Part shown: piece by piece, positions 17,674 through 25,824 of the stretch | Position numbering within the stretch: the stretch's first letter is position 1 | How the letters are laid out: each line of letters starts with the position of its first letter | From: Bacteroidota bacterium | GTDB taxonomy: Bacteria > Bacteroidota > Bacteroidia > Chitinophagales > UBA10324 | Direction: 5' to 3' | Assembly: GCA_018267315.1 (NCBI GenBank) | Contig: JAFDYS010000010.1 | Coordinates: 36,777 to 81,488, forward strand | Length of the DNA stretch: 44,712 nucleotides | Made by a program: the position numbers and the translations under genes | Notes under the pieces: generated by a model | What the model saw: the letters and a program-made list of their open reading frames with translations, nothing else | Told to the model about the DNA's origin: nothing | The model's database searches: none

Positions 17674-18348
17674 CTATTGTAGCATACATCCCCCGCTTGC
17701 TGCAGTGATTTTTTTGAACTGTTCCTCAGTGAGGAATTGCGGATGATACTCGCCGCCGGCGGCCTGCAGATTTCTCATGTAGGCCCTCAGGTGATTTTCA
17801 GAAGCATCGCGGAGGTTTCCGTAAATAGTTAGCAGGTTCGCTTCCTTCGTTTGAGAGATCGCCGTGTTCAGATCAAAGATATCGCGATCTTCAATGTAAG
17901 CCGCTGCCTGCAGCGCAGCAACCTGTGACTTGCTTCCTTCCTGAATCAGCGAATCATACAAATGCTGAAAAAAATTATCAGCAAATGCACCCCGCTTGTT
18001 CTTCATGGAAGGATCTTTTATGCCATAAGCCGTTTCCAGAGATTGCATGACGTCCATGTGCTGTGATTCGCTTTGTAAGATGTGATCGAAAACCTGCCGG
18101 TTCCAGGTTTCATTGAACCGGTAGTATGTGTCATGGGAGAGTTTATCTTCCTGTGCCAGCATCATCATAGTGGATTTCTCTTTTTCAGTAAGCGGATTGA
18201 TTGAGGATTGATCCACCGTGGCTGCCACGTAGCAGCAACCACTGCCCATGCAGCATTGATTTTTCTGATTCCGTTTTCCGTAACCTTTTTGTGCTGTTCC
18301 TGCTAATGAAACAAGCAGACCCAGCAACAGCAACAAAATGCTTTTCAT
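17674..18348 (-). CDS. Exported DUF2202 ferritin-like protein
   Basis: A 224-residue protein with a signal peptide (1-19, ending AGTA). Next comes a short cysteine-rich stretch with two pairs, Cys32-Cys33 and Cys38-Cys39. About 55-215 is the DUF2202 helical domain: LAQEDKLSHDTYY, ILQSESQHMDVMQ, YIEDRDIFDL and NLRDASENHLRAYMRNL. The spacing of Glu and His residues (E...ExxH...E...ExH) matches a ferritin-like four-helix bundle that could hold two metal ions. The role is probably oxidant or metal handling outside the cytoplasm. It converges on the CBM48-fusion gene, 48 nt apart, with no clear terminator between them. Confidence 0.8.
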   Translation of the reverse strand: MKSILLLLLGLLVSLAGTAQKGYGKRNQKNQCCMGSGCCYVAATVDQSSINPLTEKEKSTMMMLAQEDKLSHDTYYRFNETWNRQVFDHILQSESQHMDVMQSLETAYGIKDPSMKNKRGAFADNFFQHLYDSLIQEGSKSQVAALQAAAYIEDRDIFDLNTAISQTKEANLLTIYGNLRDASENHLRAYMRNLQAAGGEYHPQFLTEEQFKKITAASGGCMLQ

Positions 18349-18382
18349 AACGACTGATTTTGAAGTGACGAATTTGATAACG

Positions 18383-18390
18383 CAAAACTA
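18383..18390 (-). promoter_or_regulatory. Putative -7 element (TAGTTTTG) of the DUF2202 gene
   Basis: The minus strand reads TAGTTTTG, 34 nt before the ATG at 18348. A TTG lies 17 nt further upstream (18408-18410), slightly closer than the usual 19-20. Confidence 0.45.
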
Positions 18391-18513
18391 TCGCGCACTT
18401 CAAATGACAATCATGAGCAAGATCAATCCAATGACTGAATTCAGCTAATACTGATCATCGTATGGCATGATCAAACTCAGGTACCCGGTCGACGTGAAAC
18501 GGTGAGATACGCT

Positions 18514-20040
18514 TTACTTCATGATGATCACTTTATACGCAGCCCGGCCATTTCGCGATTCCAGGAGAAGAAAATAAGTGCCCGCTGCCAGTGCTGAAAA
18601 ATCCTGTTGAATTTCATGCTTTCCGCAGGGAAGGTTTGTATTAAGCAATTCCAGAACCTCGCTTGAACAGGCGTCCCGCAAAGTCAGCCGGACTTGCTCT
18701 TCTTCATCATTGATGACAGTGAGCGTTGCATGGTCAGTAACCGGCATGGGATAAATCTGCAGCGATACAGGCACATGCTGCAGAACGAAATCAACTGATA
18801 CCGTTTCTGAATACACCGCAACTCCTGAAACATCCGGCATTTTCAGATGATAATAATAAGTGCCTTGAGAAGTAAGTGACCGATCCGCGAATTGATAGTG
18901 AGTCTCATTAACGGTGTTGCCCATTCCCTTTACAAACCCGATTTGTGTCCAGTTCTCAGCATCAATGCTTCTCTCCACTTCAAATCCCGCATTGTTTTCT
19001 TCTGATGCGGTGGACCAATCAAGTTGCACCGTGTTTCCTGCTTGCACAGCGGTGAATGATACCAGCGTGATCGGAAGAATCGTGGAAGTAAAAGTGAAGC
19101 TGGCATAAAGCGGAATATGATCGGAGGCATATTCGAGCGCATTGGCAACGGCTGATGAAACAGCTGTATTCGGCATGTGATTAATTGAATCGTTGAAGTG
19201 ATTGCCGTCATTTCCGTAAGCAGTCATGCTACCTGAAACATATTGCATGCCTCCGGCCGTATTTACCGCATTCGAAAACAGAATCATGTCAAAGCGGTCA
19301 TCCATGCCGCCGTTGCTGCCGCCACCGAACGTTCGGGTACGCGGACTTTGTGTATGATATGGTGCATAAGCGGAATTGTTCCATGTGCCTGTCATGATTG
19401 AGGAATACGGATCAATGAAGTTACCGTCGTCCGACGGGTTATCCTGCAGCAATTTCGTGTAAGCAGCTTCACCTGACTTGTAGATATTGAAATCGCCGCA
19501 CACGAGAAAATCGCTGCCATCAGGCAGTTGATTGGTGTACTTGCGCAAGGTGTCCACTTCCAGGGTACGCTGTGCTTCATTGGAAGTACCGGAACTGGCT
19601 TTCAGGTGTACGGCATAAATGCGGAACGTGATGCCGCTGGCAATGTGTGTGAGCTTGAATTCATTGATATCGCGCAAATCGGTGTGATGTGCCGTATTGC
19701 TCACAAAGGTGAACTTGGATGTTTTGAAAAAGATGCCGTTGTCACTGTCATAGCTGTCAATAAAGGTTCCGGCTGCATACCCGCCTACGGCCACGTTCAT
19801 CACTTTATTCAAAAAATCTGTAACACCCTGCTGCCCGTTGATTTCGCCGACTACGAGGATGTCGGGTGATGTATTGGCGATGATGGTTCTGAAATAAGGA
19901 TTGCGAGTGGCTGTATCACTGCCCGGGTAATTGAGCAGGTTGTACGTCATGATTTTTTCCGTGCTCTGGCCAAATGCACTTTCGGCCAGGCACACGATGA
20001 ACATCGCATAAAAAGCAAAAAACCTTAAAGTTGAACTCAT
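18514..20040 (-). CDS. Secreted endonuclease/exonuclease/phosphatase family protein with T9SS domain
   Basis: A 508-residue exported protein with a signal peptide (1-24, ending SAFG). About 28-315 is an endonuclease/exonuclease/phosphatase (DNase I-like) domain with the usual landmarks: MTYNLLNYPG, the metal-binding Glu in VVGEINGQQG, IYAVHLKAS, VCGDFNIYKS and SDHIPLYASF. About 325-420 is a fibronectin-like spacer (LPITLVSFTAVQAGNTVQLDW). The last 80 residues are a T9SS sorting domain with LQIYPMPVTDHATL. The protein is likely an extracellular nuclease or phosphodiesterase, for example for phosphate scavenging; the substrate is not readable. Confidence 0.85.
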   Translation of the reverse strand: MSSTLRFFAFYAMFIVCLAESAFGQSTEKIMTYNLLNYPGSDTATRNPYFRTIIANTSPDILVVGEINGQQGVTDFLNKVMNVAVGGYAAGTFIDSYDSDNGIFFKTSKFTFVSNTAHHTDLRDINEFKLTHIASGITFRIYAVHLKASSGTSNEAQRTLEVDTLRKYTNQLPDGSDFLVCGDFNIYKSGEAAYTKLLQDNPSDDGNFIDPYSSIMTGTWNNSAYAPYHTQSPRTRTFGGGSNGGMDDRFDMILFSNAVNTAGGMQYVSGSMTAYGNDGNHFNDSINHMPNTAVSSAVANALEYASDHIPLYASFTFTSTILPITLVSFTAVQAGNTVQLDWSTASEENNAGFEVERSIDAENWTQIGFVKGMGNTVNETHYQFADRSLTSQGTYYYHLKMPDVSGVAVYSETVSVDFVLQHVPVSLQIYPMPVTDHATLTVINDEEEQVRLTLRDACSSEVLELLNTNLPCGKHEIQQDFSALAAGTYFLLLESRNGRAAYKVIIMK

Positions 20041-20087
20041 GTACTCCGTGATGAAGTCTCAGTACCCTTTGCGGAGGAGTAACGGGT

Positions 20088-20118
20088 CAAAAATAAATGA
20101 GAGTGAACGAGCGTACAA
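20088..20118 (-). promoter_or_regulatory. Bacteroidota promoter TTG-N20-TATTTTTG
   Basis: On the minus strand TTG (20116-20118) precedes TATTTTTG (20088-20095) by 20 nt. It is placed to transcribe the secreted nuclease-like gene starting at 20040, with a leader of roughly 45 nt. Confidence 0.6.
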
Positions 20119-20200
20119 GAAACGGTTGCATACAATTTCCGCAGAATTCTTAACAGCTATCTGCCATAGAAGACAACCTCATTTTGAAAGGATCCGGATT

Positions 20201-20980
20201 TTACTTTCCGGTGAATTCCGGTTTTCTCTTTTCAACAAAGGCCTTCATGCCCTCTTTCTGATCTTCGGATGCGAAACAGAGGTAGAAATTTTTTCTTTCC
20301 AGCAACAATCCCTCATCCAGTGAAGTGTTGAATGCCTGCAGCACGGCTTCCTTAGCCAGCTTTACAGCCACCGGCGAGAGTTGGGCGATTTCCTGCGCCC
20401 ACATCAGGGCTTCTTTCAAATAAAATTCCACCGGCACCACGCGGTTTACGAGCCCGGCACGAAGTGCTTCTTCGGCTGTGATGAACCTTCCGGTTAATAC
20501 CATTTCCATGGCTAGCGCTTTTCCTACGCTGCGCGTAAGACGCTGCGTGCCGCCCGCGCCCGGCATCACACCGATTTTTATTTCGGGCTGACCGATGCGC
20601 GCCGTCTCAGATGCCACAATCAAATCACAGTTCATCATCAGTTCGCAGCCGCCGCCCAATACAAATCCCGATACGGCAGCGATGATGGGCTTCTTCGTTT
20701 TCCTGATCAGATCCCAGGTAGCGAACTGGTCGCGGTTCACCATGTCAATCGCTGTTGCATCGGCCATCTCTTTAATGTCAGCGCCGGCAGCAAATGCTTT
20801 TTCATTTCCCGTGAGTACTATCACTCTCACCTGTTCATCGGCATCCAGTTCGCGAAGAGCGGAACTCAGTTCCGTCATGAGTTGTCTGTTGAGTGCATTC
20901 AATTCACCGGGGCGGTTGAGCTGAATGAGAGTAACAAATTTTTGTGCCTGCGGATTTACCGTAATGAATTCATATGTCAT
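20201..20980 (-). CDS. Enoyl-CoA hydratase/isomerase (crotonase)
   Basis: A 259-residue crotonase-fold enzyme that adds water to trans-2-enoyl-CoA in beta-oxidation. The CoA/oxyanion segment AAGADIKEM is present. Both catalytic Glu residues of true hydratases are conserved, one in GGGCELMM and one in IGQPEIKIG, followed by the signature PGAGGTQRLTRSVGK. This makes a real hydratase more likely than a Glu-poor isomerase or dehalogenase. The ZIP transporter gene lies 44 nt upstream on the same strand, so the gene may be the last of a four-gene run. Confidence 0.92.
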   Translation of the reverse strand: MTYEFITVNPQAQKFVTLIQLNRPGELNALNRQLMTELSSALRELDADEQVRVIVLTGNEKAFAAGADIKEMADATAIDMVNRDQFATWDLIRKTKKPIIAAVSGFVLGGGCELMMNCDLIVASETARIGQPEIKIGVMPGAGGTQRLTRSVGKALAMEMVLTGRFITAEEALRAGLVNRVVPVEFYLKEALMWAQEIAQLSPVAVKLAKEAVLQAFNTSLDEGLLLERKNFYLCFASEDQKEGMKAFVEKRKPEFTGK

Positions 20981-21024
20981 ACCATGAGATTGATGAAGAA
21001 GAAAAATGTCAGAAATAAACGATG

Positions 21025-21729
21025 CTAACTGAACGCCAAAGCTAATCCGGCACCCAGCAAAATGGAAATGATCCGCTTCCAGCCGAAGGTGTGAGACTTG
21101 GATTCGGATTCAAACAGAATGGTGGTTGATACATGCAGAAATGAACCCAGCGCCACTGCAATCAGGGCAAGCAGCAGCGATGAATCCACGGATTGAAAAT
21201 AGTAACCAAGCAGGATGGCTGCCGGAGCCACCAATGAAAAAAGAATTACGCTGATCATTGTTTTTACATTACTGAAATGCGAAACGATGAGGATGCTTGC
21301 CAGCGCAAATCCTTCCGGAATTTTATGAATGGAAATTCCGTAAAGCAGGGCGTTGTGTGTTTCCTGCAGCAGTTCCTGATTCGAAAGCGGAATGCCATCC
21401 AGAAAAGAATGCAGTGACAGGCCGAGGATGAGTGATCCGATATAGGTGCCGCCGTGTTCACTGGAATGAAAGTGACCGTGTTCAATACCCCGTGTCATCT
21501 GTTCAAGAATAATCTGAATAAAGAAGCCGATGAGTACATACACTCCGGCACCCGGCATTTGCCGGAATACAGTTGGAAAAAGGTGAAGCAGAATGACGGT
21601 GAAAAGAAATGCGCCGCTGAAACTGAGAACCAATTTATAATTGGCACGGGCTTGTTCACGAAAAGTGAGGGCTGCAACCCCGCCGAGCAATGGCGCCATA
21701 AAAATGATGAGGATGGTTACCAGAGGCAT
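21025..21729 (-). CDS. ZIP family metal transporter
   Basis: I use the ATG at 21729 (234 residues, MPLVTILIIF...). It overlaps the stop of the PAP2 gene by one base (TGATG), a typical translational coupling. The protein has about eight transmembrane helices. The metal site of the ZIP family is visible in helix 4 (LHSFLDGIPL) and helix 5 (SIHKIPEGFALAS). The His-rich loop HGHFHSSEHGG before helix 4 is typical of zinc or iron importers. It likely brings divalent metal into the cytoplasm. ZupT or another symbol is not assigned. Confidence 0.9.
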   Translation of the reverse strand: MPLVTILIIFMAPLLGGVAALTFREQARANYKLVLSFSGAFLFTVILLHLFPTVFRQMPGAGVYVLIGFFIQIILEQMTRGIEHGHFHSSEHGGTYIGSLILGLSLHSFLDGIPLSNQELLQETHNALLYGISIHKIPEGFALASILIVSHFSNVKTMISVILFSLVAPAAILLGYYFQSVDSSLLLALIAVALGSFLHVSTTILFESESKSHTFGWKRIISILLGAGLALAFS

Positions 21730-22304
21730 CAGGCGGCGTAGTTCAGTTTCTTCAACGCATATAAACAAAGGCGCCCTGTAAAGATTCCAATGGCGACACC
21801 AAGCAATGCGCCTGCGGTGACATCAACCGGATAATGAAGTCCTACATACACCTGGGCAAAGGCCACCAGCGCAGCCCAGGTTAATGCAGCCGGGGCCAGC
21901 CATTTCCATTTGCGTCCGAAAAGAATAATCAGAAAAACAGCAATGCCGAAGTGATTGGCCGCGTGTGACGAAACAAAGCTGAATCCCGAACCGCAATCCA
22001 CCAGCAAATGAACCTGAGATGACAACACCGCATCATTGCACGGCCGCAACCGGTGAACGGCGGGCTTGATAAGCGAACTCGCAACCTGATCAGTAAGCGT
22101 GACTGTGAGTGCCGCAAGGATGATCACGATGATACTGTGCCACCGATACTGATACACTACGTATGCTACCAGGAGAACGTAAAGCGGGATCCAGAAATAT
22201 TTATCGCGCACATACGGCATGATGAAATCAAATACGGTATTACGCAGCGTTTGATTGATGAACAGAAACGCTTGCTGGTCAAAATGGAGAAGGGCGGAAA
22301 TCAA
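21729..22304 (-). CDS. PAP2 family membrane phosphatase with altered third motif
   Basis: A 191-residue inner-membrane protein of the PAP2 family, with about five or six membrane segments. Motif 1 is K80-PAVHRL-R87-P. Motif 2 is VSSHAANHFG in place of PSGH. Motif 3 is AQVYVGLHYPVD, with His157 and Asp161 but Gln151 where the consensus SR-x5-H-x3-D has Arg. Family members dephosphorylate lipid phosphates such as undecaprenyl pyrophosphate or lipid A. The gene is coupled to the ZIP gene and lies 22 nt after a methyltransferase gene. The substrate is not known. Confidence 0.85.
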   Translation of the reverse strand: MISALLHFDQQAFLFINQTLRNTVFDFIMPYVRDKYFWIPLYVLLVAYVVYQYRWHSIIVIILAALTVTLTDQVASSLIKPAVHRLRPCNDAVLSSQVHLLVDCGSGFSFVSSHAANHFGIAVFLIILFGRKWKWLAPAALTWAALVAFAQVYVGLHYPVDVTAGALLGVAIGIFTGRLCLYALKKLNYAA

Positions 22305-22326
22305 CGGGAAGTATTTATGATGAGCA

Positions 22327-23064
22327 TCAGATTTTTTCTGCCAGCATGATCATGCGTTCCGAATGCAACGGGTCAAAAGGATGAAGCGCGTAATCACCAA
22401 ACACTTCGGTGAGCCGGAGCCGGCAGCTTTCAAACCACTTTTTGAAATCATCCAAAGACAGGGCACGCACCCGTTCTTCAAAATGAAATTCACGGCCTTT
22501 ATCCTGAAAGTAGATCTTCTTCACAATCACATTTCCTTCCATGAACTTGTTGATAGAAAACAGGATTCCGTTGCGGATGATTTCTGAATGCTGCGGCAGT
22601 GCGGCCATGGTTTTCCGGGTGTTGAAATAATCAATCAGCAGTTTGCCGCCGGGTTTCAGCGCATGACCTAAAGCACGAATGGCTTTTTGATCTTCCCTGT
22701 CCGATTTGAAGTAACCGAAGCTGGTGAAGAAATTGAAGATGGCATCGAAGTAGTTCACGAAGAATAACTCTCGCATGTCATGGCGGTGGAAACTGAGATT
22801 ATCGCGTTCTATGGTTCCGGCATGTTCAATATGATCCGCCGATATATCAATGCCGGTTACCTGAAAACCCTTATCAGCAAGCAGCATGGAATAACGGCCG
22901 TTGCCGCAGCCCGCATCGAGCACTTCGGCTCCCGGTGACAGGTGAAGACGGGCAACGAGCGTATCAACAAACCGGCGGGCTTCATTCTCATCATGGTGCT
23001 GATACAACATCTGGTAATAAGGTGTATCAAACCAAGTTTCAAACCACTCTTGCTTCTTCATCAT
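22327..23064 (-). CDS. Class I SAM-dependent methyltransferase
   Basis: A 245-residue cytoplasmic protein with a Rossmann methyltransferase core. Motif I is VLDAGCGNGRYSMLLADKG, followed by the acidic end of strand 2 (VTGIDIS) and a post-motif with DAIFNFFTSFGYF. The N-terminal YYQMLYQHHDENEARRFVDTL is characteristic of a small-molecule methyltransferase group common in Bacteroidota. The substrate is unknown. It begins the run methyltransferase, PAP2, ZIP. A strong promoter ends only 7 nt before the first ATG, so the mRNA would be nearly leaderless. Confidence 0.85.
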   Translation of the reverse strand: MMKKQEWFETWFDTPYYQMLYQHHDENEARRFVDTLVARLHLSPGAEVLDAGCGNGRYSMLLADKGFQVTGIDISADHIEHAGTIERDNLSFHRHDMRELFFVNYFDAIFNFFTSFGYFKSDREDQKAIRALGHALKPGGKLLIDYFNTRKTMAALPQHSEIIRNGILFSINKFMEGNVIVKKIYFQDKGREFHFEERVRALSLDDFKKWFESCRLRLTEVFGDYALHPFDPLHSERMIMLAEKI

Positions 23065-23071
23065 GTATGTG

Positions 23072-23103
23072 CAAAGTTATTTCTCCCTGCAAGCTTTTCC
23101 AAA
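23072..23103 (-). promoter_or_regulatory. Bacteroidota promoter TTTG-N20-TAACTTTG with very short leader
   Basis: On the minus strand TTTG (23100-23103), 20 nt, then TAACTTTG (23072-23079): exact matches to both consensus elements. The methyltransferase ATG at 23064 follows after only 7 nt, leaving a predicted leader of about 4 nt. Confidence 0.7.
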
Positions 23104-23132
23104 GTTTAAAGTTTACAGAATCCCTTCGATCG

Positions 23133-23140
23133 TATTTTTG
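23133..23140 (+). promoter_or_regulatory. Putative -7 element (TATTTTTG) of glmM
   Basis: TATTTTTG lies 32 nt before the glmM ATG. A TTTA 18 nt upstream is the best candidate for -33. Confidence 0.45.
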
Positions 23141-23172
23141 GCGCCTCCTCAATTTGAATAGCTCTTCTGTTT

Positions 23173-24579
23173 ATGACTCTTATCAAATCTATATCCGGCA
23201 TTCGCGGAACCATTGGTGGTGTGGCGGGAAATAACCTTACCCCGGAAGACGTGGTGAAGTTTACCGCCGCCTTCGCTTCGTGGGCGATGAAAAAAAGCGG
23301 AAGGAATACGATCGTGATCGGCCGCGACGCACGTGTTTCGGGTGCCATCGTTTCATCTCTTGTATCTGCCACCCTGCAGGCATCCGGAGTTCATGTAATT
23401 GATACGGGGCTGTCAACTACGCCCACAGTGCAAATGGCTGTGATGCACCACCGGGCCGGCGGCGGCATCATCATTACCGCCAGTCACAATCCTGCGCAAT
23501 GGAATGCACTGAAGTTGCTGAATGAAAAAGGAGAATTCATTTCTGAGAGCGACGGCAAAGCGATATTAGTGCTGGCCGATTCCGGCAAAGTTTCCTATGC
23601 CGACATCAAAGATCTCGGTTCCTATTCAACGGATGCCAGCGCGCTGGACCGGCACATTGCATTAATCAAAGGGTTGCCGCTGGTGAATGCCGGTGCGGTG
23701 AAGCGCAAAAAATTCAAAGTGGTAGTGGATGCAGTCAATTCTTCCGGAGGCGTGGCTGTTCCCCAGCTGCTCGAATCGCTGGGTGTACCGGACATCATCA
23801 AAGTCAACTGCGAACCCTCCGGCAAATTTGCTCACAACCCGGAGCCGCTTCCTGAAAATCTCACGGAACTTTCGCAGCAGGTAAAACTGAACAAAGCGCA
23901 CATTGGCATTGCCGTTGACCCGGATGTGGATCGCCTCGCCATAGTTTGTGAAGACGGAAGCATGTTCGGTGAAGAATATACACTGGTGGCCGTAGCGGAC
24001 TATGTGTTGCAACAACTGCCTGAAATCAACAGCAGTAAAAAACCGGCAACGGTTTCCAACCTCTCATCAACCCGCGCGCTGAAAGACATCACTGAAAAAG
24101 CCGGCGGCAAATATTTTTCATCGGCCGTGGGCGAAGTGCATGTGGTGGCGAGAATGAAGGAAGTGAACGCCGTGATCGGCGGTGAAGGGAACGGCGGCAT
24201 CATATATCCTCAACTTCATTACGGAAGAGATGCTCTCGTCGGTATCGCCCTTTTTCTTTCTCATCTTGCCGCTTCCGGAAAAACCTGCTCGGTGCTGCGC
24301 GCCCAGTATCCGGGTTATGTGATTTCAAAAAATAAAATCCAGCTTACGCCGGATGTGAACATTGACCGCATCCTTCAGAGCGTGCAGAAGAAATACAAGA
24401 AGCAGCCCATCAATACAGAGGATGGATTAAAGATCGAATTTGACGGCGACTGGGTGCACCTGCGCAAATCAAATACGGAACCGATCATACGTATTTATTC
24501 GGAGAGTCGCCATGAAACCACTTCCAATCTGCTGGCGCAGAAAATTATGGATGACATCAAAACGCTTATGAAGGAATAG
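23173..24579 (+). CDS. glmM: Phosphoglucosamine mutase
   Basis: A 468-residue enzyme of the alpha-D-phosphohexomutase family that interconverts glucosamine-6-phosphate and glucosamine-1-phosphate for UDP-GlcNAc, hence peptidoglycan. The four family sites are present: the active Ser104 in ITASHNPAQW, the metal loop DPDVDRLAIV, the sugar-binding GEGNGGIIYP and the phosphate-binding RKSNTEPIIRIYSES. The length and GEGNGG favour glmM, but phosphomannomutase/phosphoglucomutase activity cannot be excluded. Its last 14 nt overlap the sulfotransferase gene tail to tail. Confidence 0.9.
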   Translation: MTLIKSISGIRGTIGGVAGNNLTPEDVVKFTAAFASWAMKKSGRNTIVIGRDARVSGAIVSSLVSATLQASGVHVIDTGLSTTPTVQMAVMHHRAGGGIIITASHNPAQWNALKLLNEKGEFISESDGKAILVLADSGKVSYADIKDLGSYSTDASALDRHIALIKGLPLVNAGAVKRKKFKVVVDAVNSSGGVAVPQLLESLGVPDIIKVNCEPSGKFAHNPEPLPENLTELSQQVKLNKAHIGIAVDPDVDRLAIVCEDGSMFGEEYTLVAVADYVLQQLPEINSSKKPATVSNLSSTRALKDITEKAGGKYFSSAVGEVHVVARMKEVNAVIGGEGNGGIIYPQLHYGRDALVGIALFLSHLAASGKTCSVLRAQYPGYVISKNKIQLTPDVNIDRILQSVQKKYKKQPINTEDGLKIEFDGDWVHLRKSNTEPIIRIYSESRHETTSNLLAQKIMDDIKTLMKE

Positions 24580-25735
24580 CCATTTTCCGGATTTCCGTTT
24601 GTTCAAATCCAAATTCATCAAAGACATCCTTGAGTTCCCTGTCAATTTCTTCCTTGCTATACCCGTATTGTTCGAGTGTATAGTGATGACCCACTTCATA
24701 TTTTTTTGATGCTGCCGCCGCTTCTTTCAGCTTCGCGCGAAATGCAGTATGCGGCTCCCATCCGAAATGCCCGTAGATGTCCAGCACCGTTTCCTCCGGG
24801 TGTTTGACTAAATCATCATATTGGATCAGCAGCAGTTGTTTATCGGGAATGGTGCGGCGTAATGCAGTGATATGCCGGTAAAAATCCATGTTGACTTTTC
24901 CCCATGCGCGGAATTCCGGTGAATCTTCCGGCACATCGGGCGCCATCACTTTCCATGTTTTTGAAAACATGGAAGTGACTGATGGAATGGTTTGATACGG
25001 ATGCCTCATGATCATGATCACTTTGGCACGGGGCATCTTCTCAAGAATCATTTCAATGCGCCCGGTGGACATCACATTCTTCACGAGCAATTGCTTGTCA
25101 CCGCCCCAGGCAAACAGGAAACGCTGCAGGGTGTTGTAATAGAAATTCATTAGTGATTTTCTCCAGCGCGCTGATTTCCGGTCACCGATATTCAGATCAC
25201 TGAACGACCGGAACCACGGGGTGAACATGCCGCAGGCCGGCGAATTCATGGTGAAAACAAAAAGCCCTTCGTCTTCTTCTGATTTTTCGAAACCGAGATT
25301 GTGGATTCCTTTCCATCCTTTAAAGATCACCCGTTCGACGTGATCCCAGAATCGTTTCATGGTTCCTCCCAGCGCATGATCCATTCGCTTCAGCATCCGG
25401 ATGAATTTGTAAAACAATACCGATGGAAGAAAGCAGTGATACAACAGAAAATAGGTAAATCGCTCTTCATCCGTTGCCATCAGCCGGTGCAGCAGTGTAG
25501 TACCACTGCGCGGCGTACTGATGATAAATACGGGATCCTTCACAACTTTCTTCCGATAATTCGGAAAGAAAATTTCATCGAGCAGCCGCGGTAGGAGGGT
25601 GAATACAAAAAGGATGACAAACAGGAGGATGAAAACCGGTGTGAGCAGCAACCTCCTGAAGGAGAAATGCTTCAGGTTTTGATAAATGATGGTGAAGAAA
25701 ACCCGGAAGTTGAATATGTAAATTGAACTGAACAT
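24566..25735 (-). CDS. Sulfotransferase family protein
   Basis: A 389-residue protein with an N-terminal hydrophobic stretch (about 32-48, LTPVFILLFVILFVFTLLP), probably a membrane anchor. The PAPS-binding 5'-phosphosulphate loop is clear: FIISTPRSGTTLLHRL, about residues 72-87. The 3'-phosphate loop lies at MIMRHPYQTIPS. These proteins transfer sulfate from PAPS to alcohols or amines of carbohydrates, lipids or other molecules. The acceptor is unknown. The gene converges on glmM and overlaps its end by 14 nt. No sulfate-activation genes are in the window. Confidence 0.88.
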   Translation of the reverse strand: MFSSIYIFNFRVFFTIIYQNLKHFSFRRLLLTPVFILLFVILFVFTLLPRLLDEIFFPNYRKKVVKDPVFIISTPRSGTTLLHRLMATDEERFTYFLLYHCFLPSVLFYKFIRMLKRMDHALGGTMKRFWDHVERVIFKGWKGIHNLGFEKSEEDEGLFVFTMNSPACGMFTPWFRSFSDLNIGDRKSARWRKSLMNFYYNTLQRFLFAWGGDKQLLVKNVMSTGRIEMILEKMPRAKVIMIMRHPYQTIPSVTSMFSKTWKVMAPDVPEDSPEFRAWGKVNMDFYRHITALRRTIPDKQLLLIQYDDLVKHPEETVLDIYGHFGWEPHTAFRAKLKEAAAASKKYEVGHHYTLEQYGYSKEEIDRELKDVFDEFGFEQTEIRKMAIPS

Positions 25736-25824
25736 GACTGAAAAAAATCAAAACACTTAATTTCAAATCTCTCTTCTGCACGGCATACTTTCAGCGAAAA
25801 TACAGAAGACAATTTCCGTTTTAT

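Noticed and set aside
18514..20040. Possible defence or toxin nuclease role for the DNase I-like protein
   Set aside because: It has a signal peptide and T9SS sorting domain and no immunity gene beside it, so an extracellular nutrient role is more likely.
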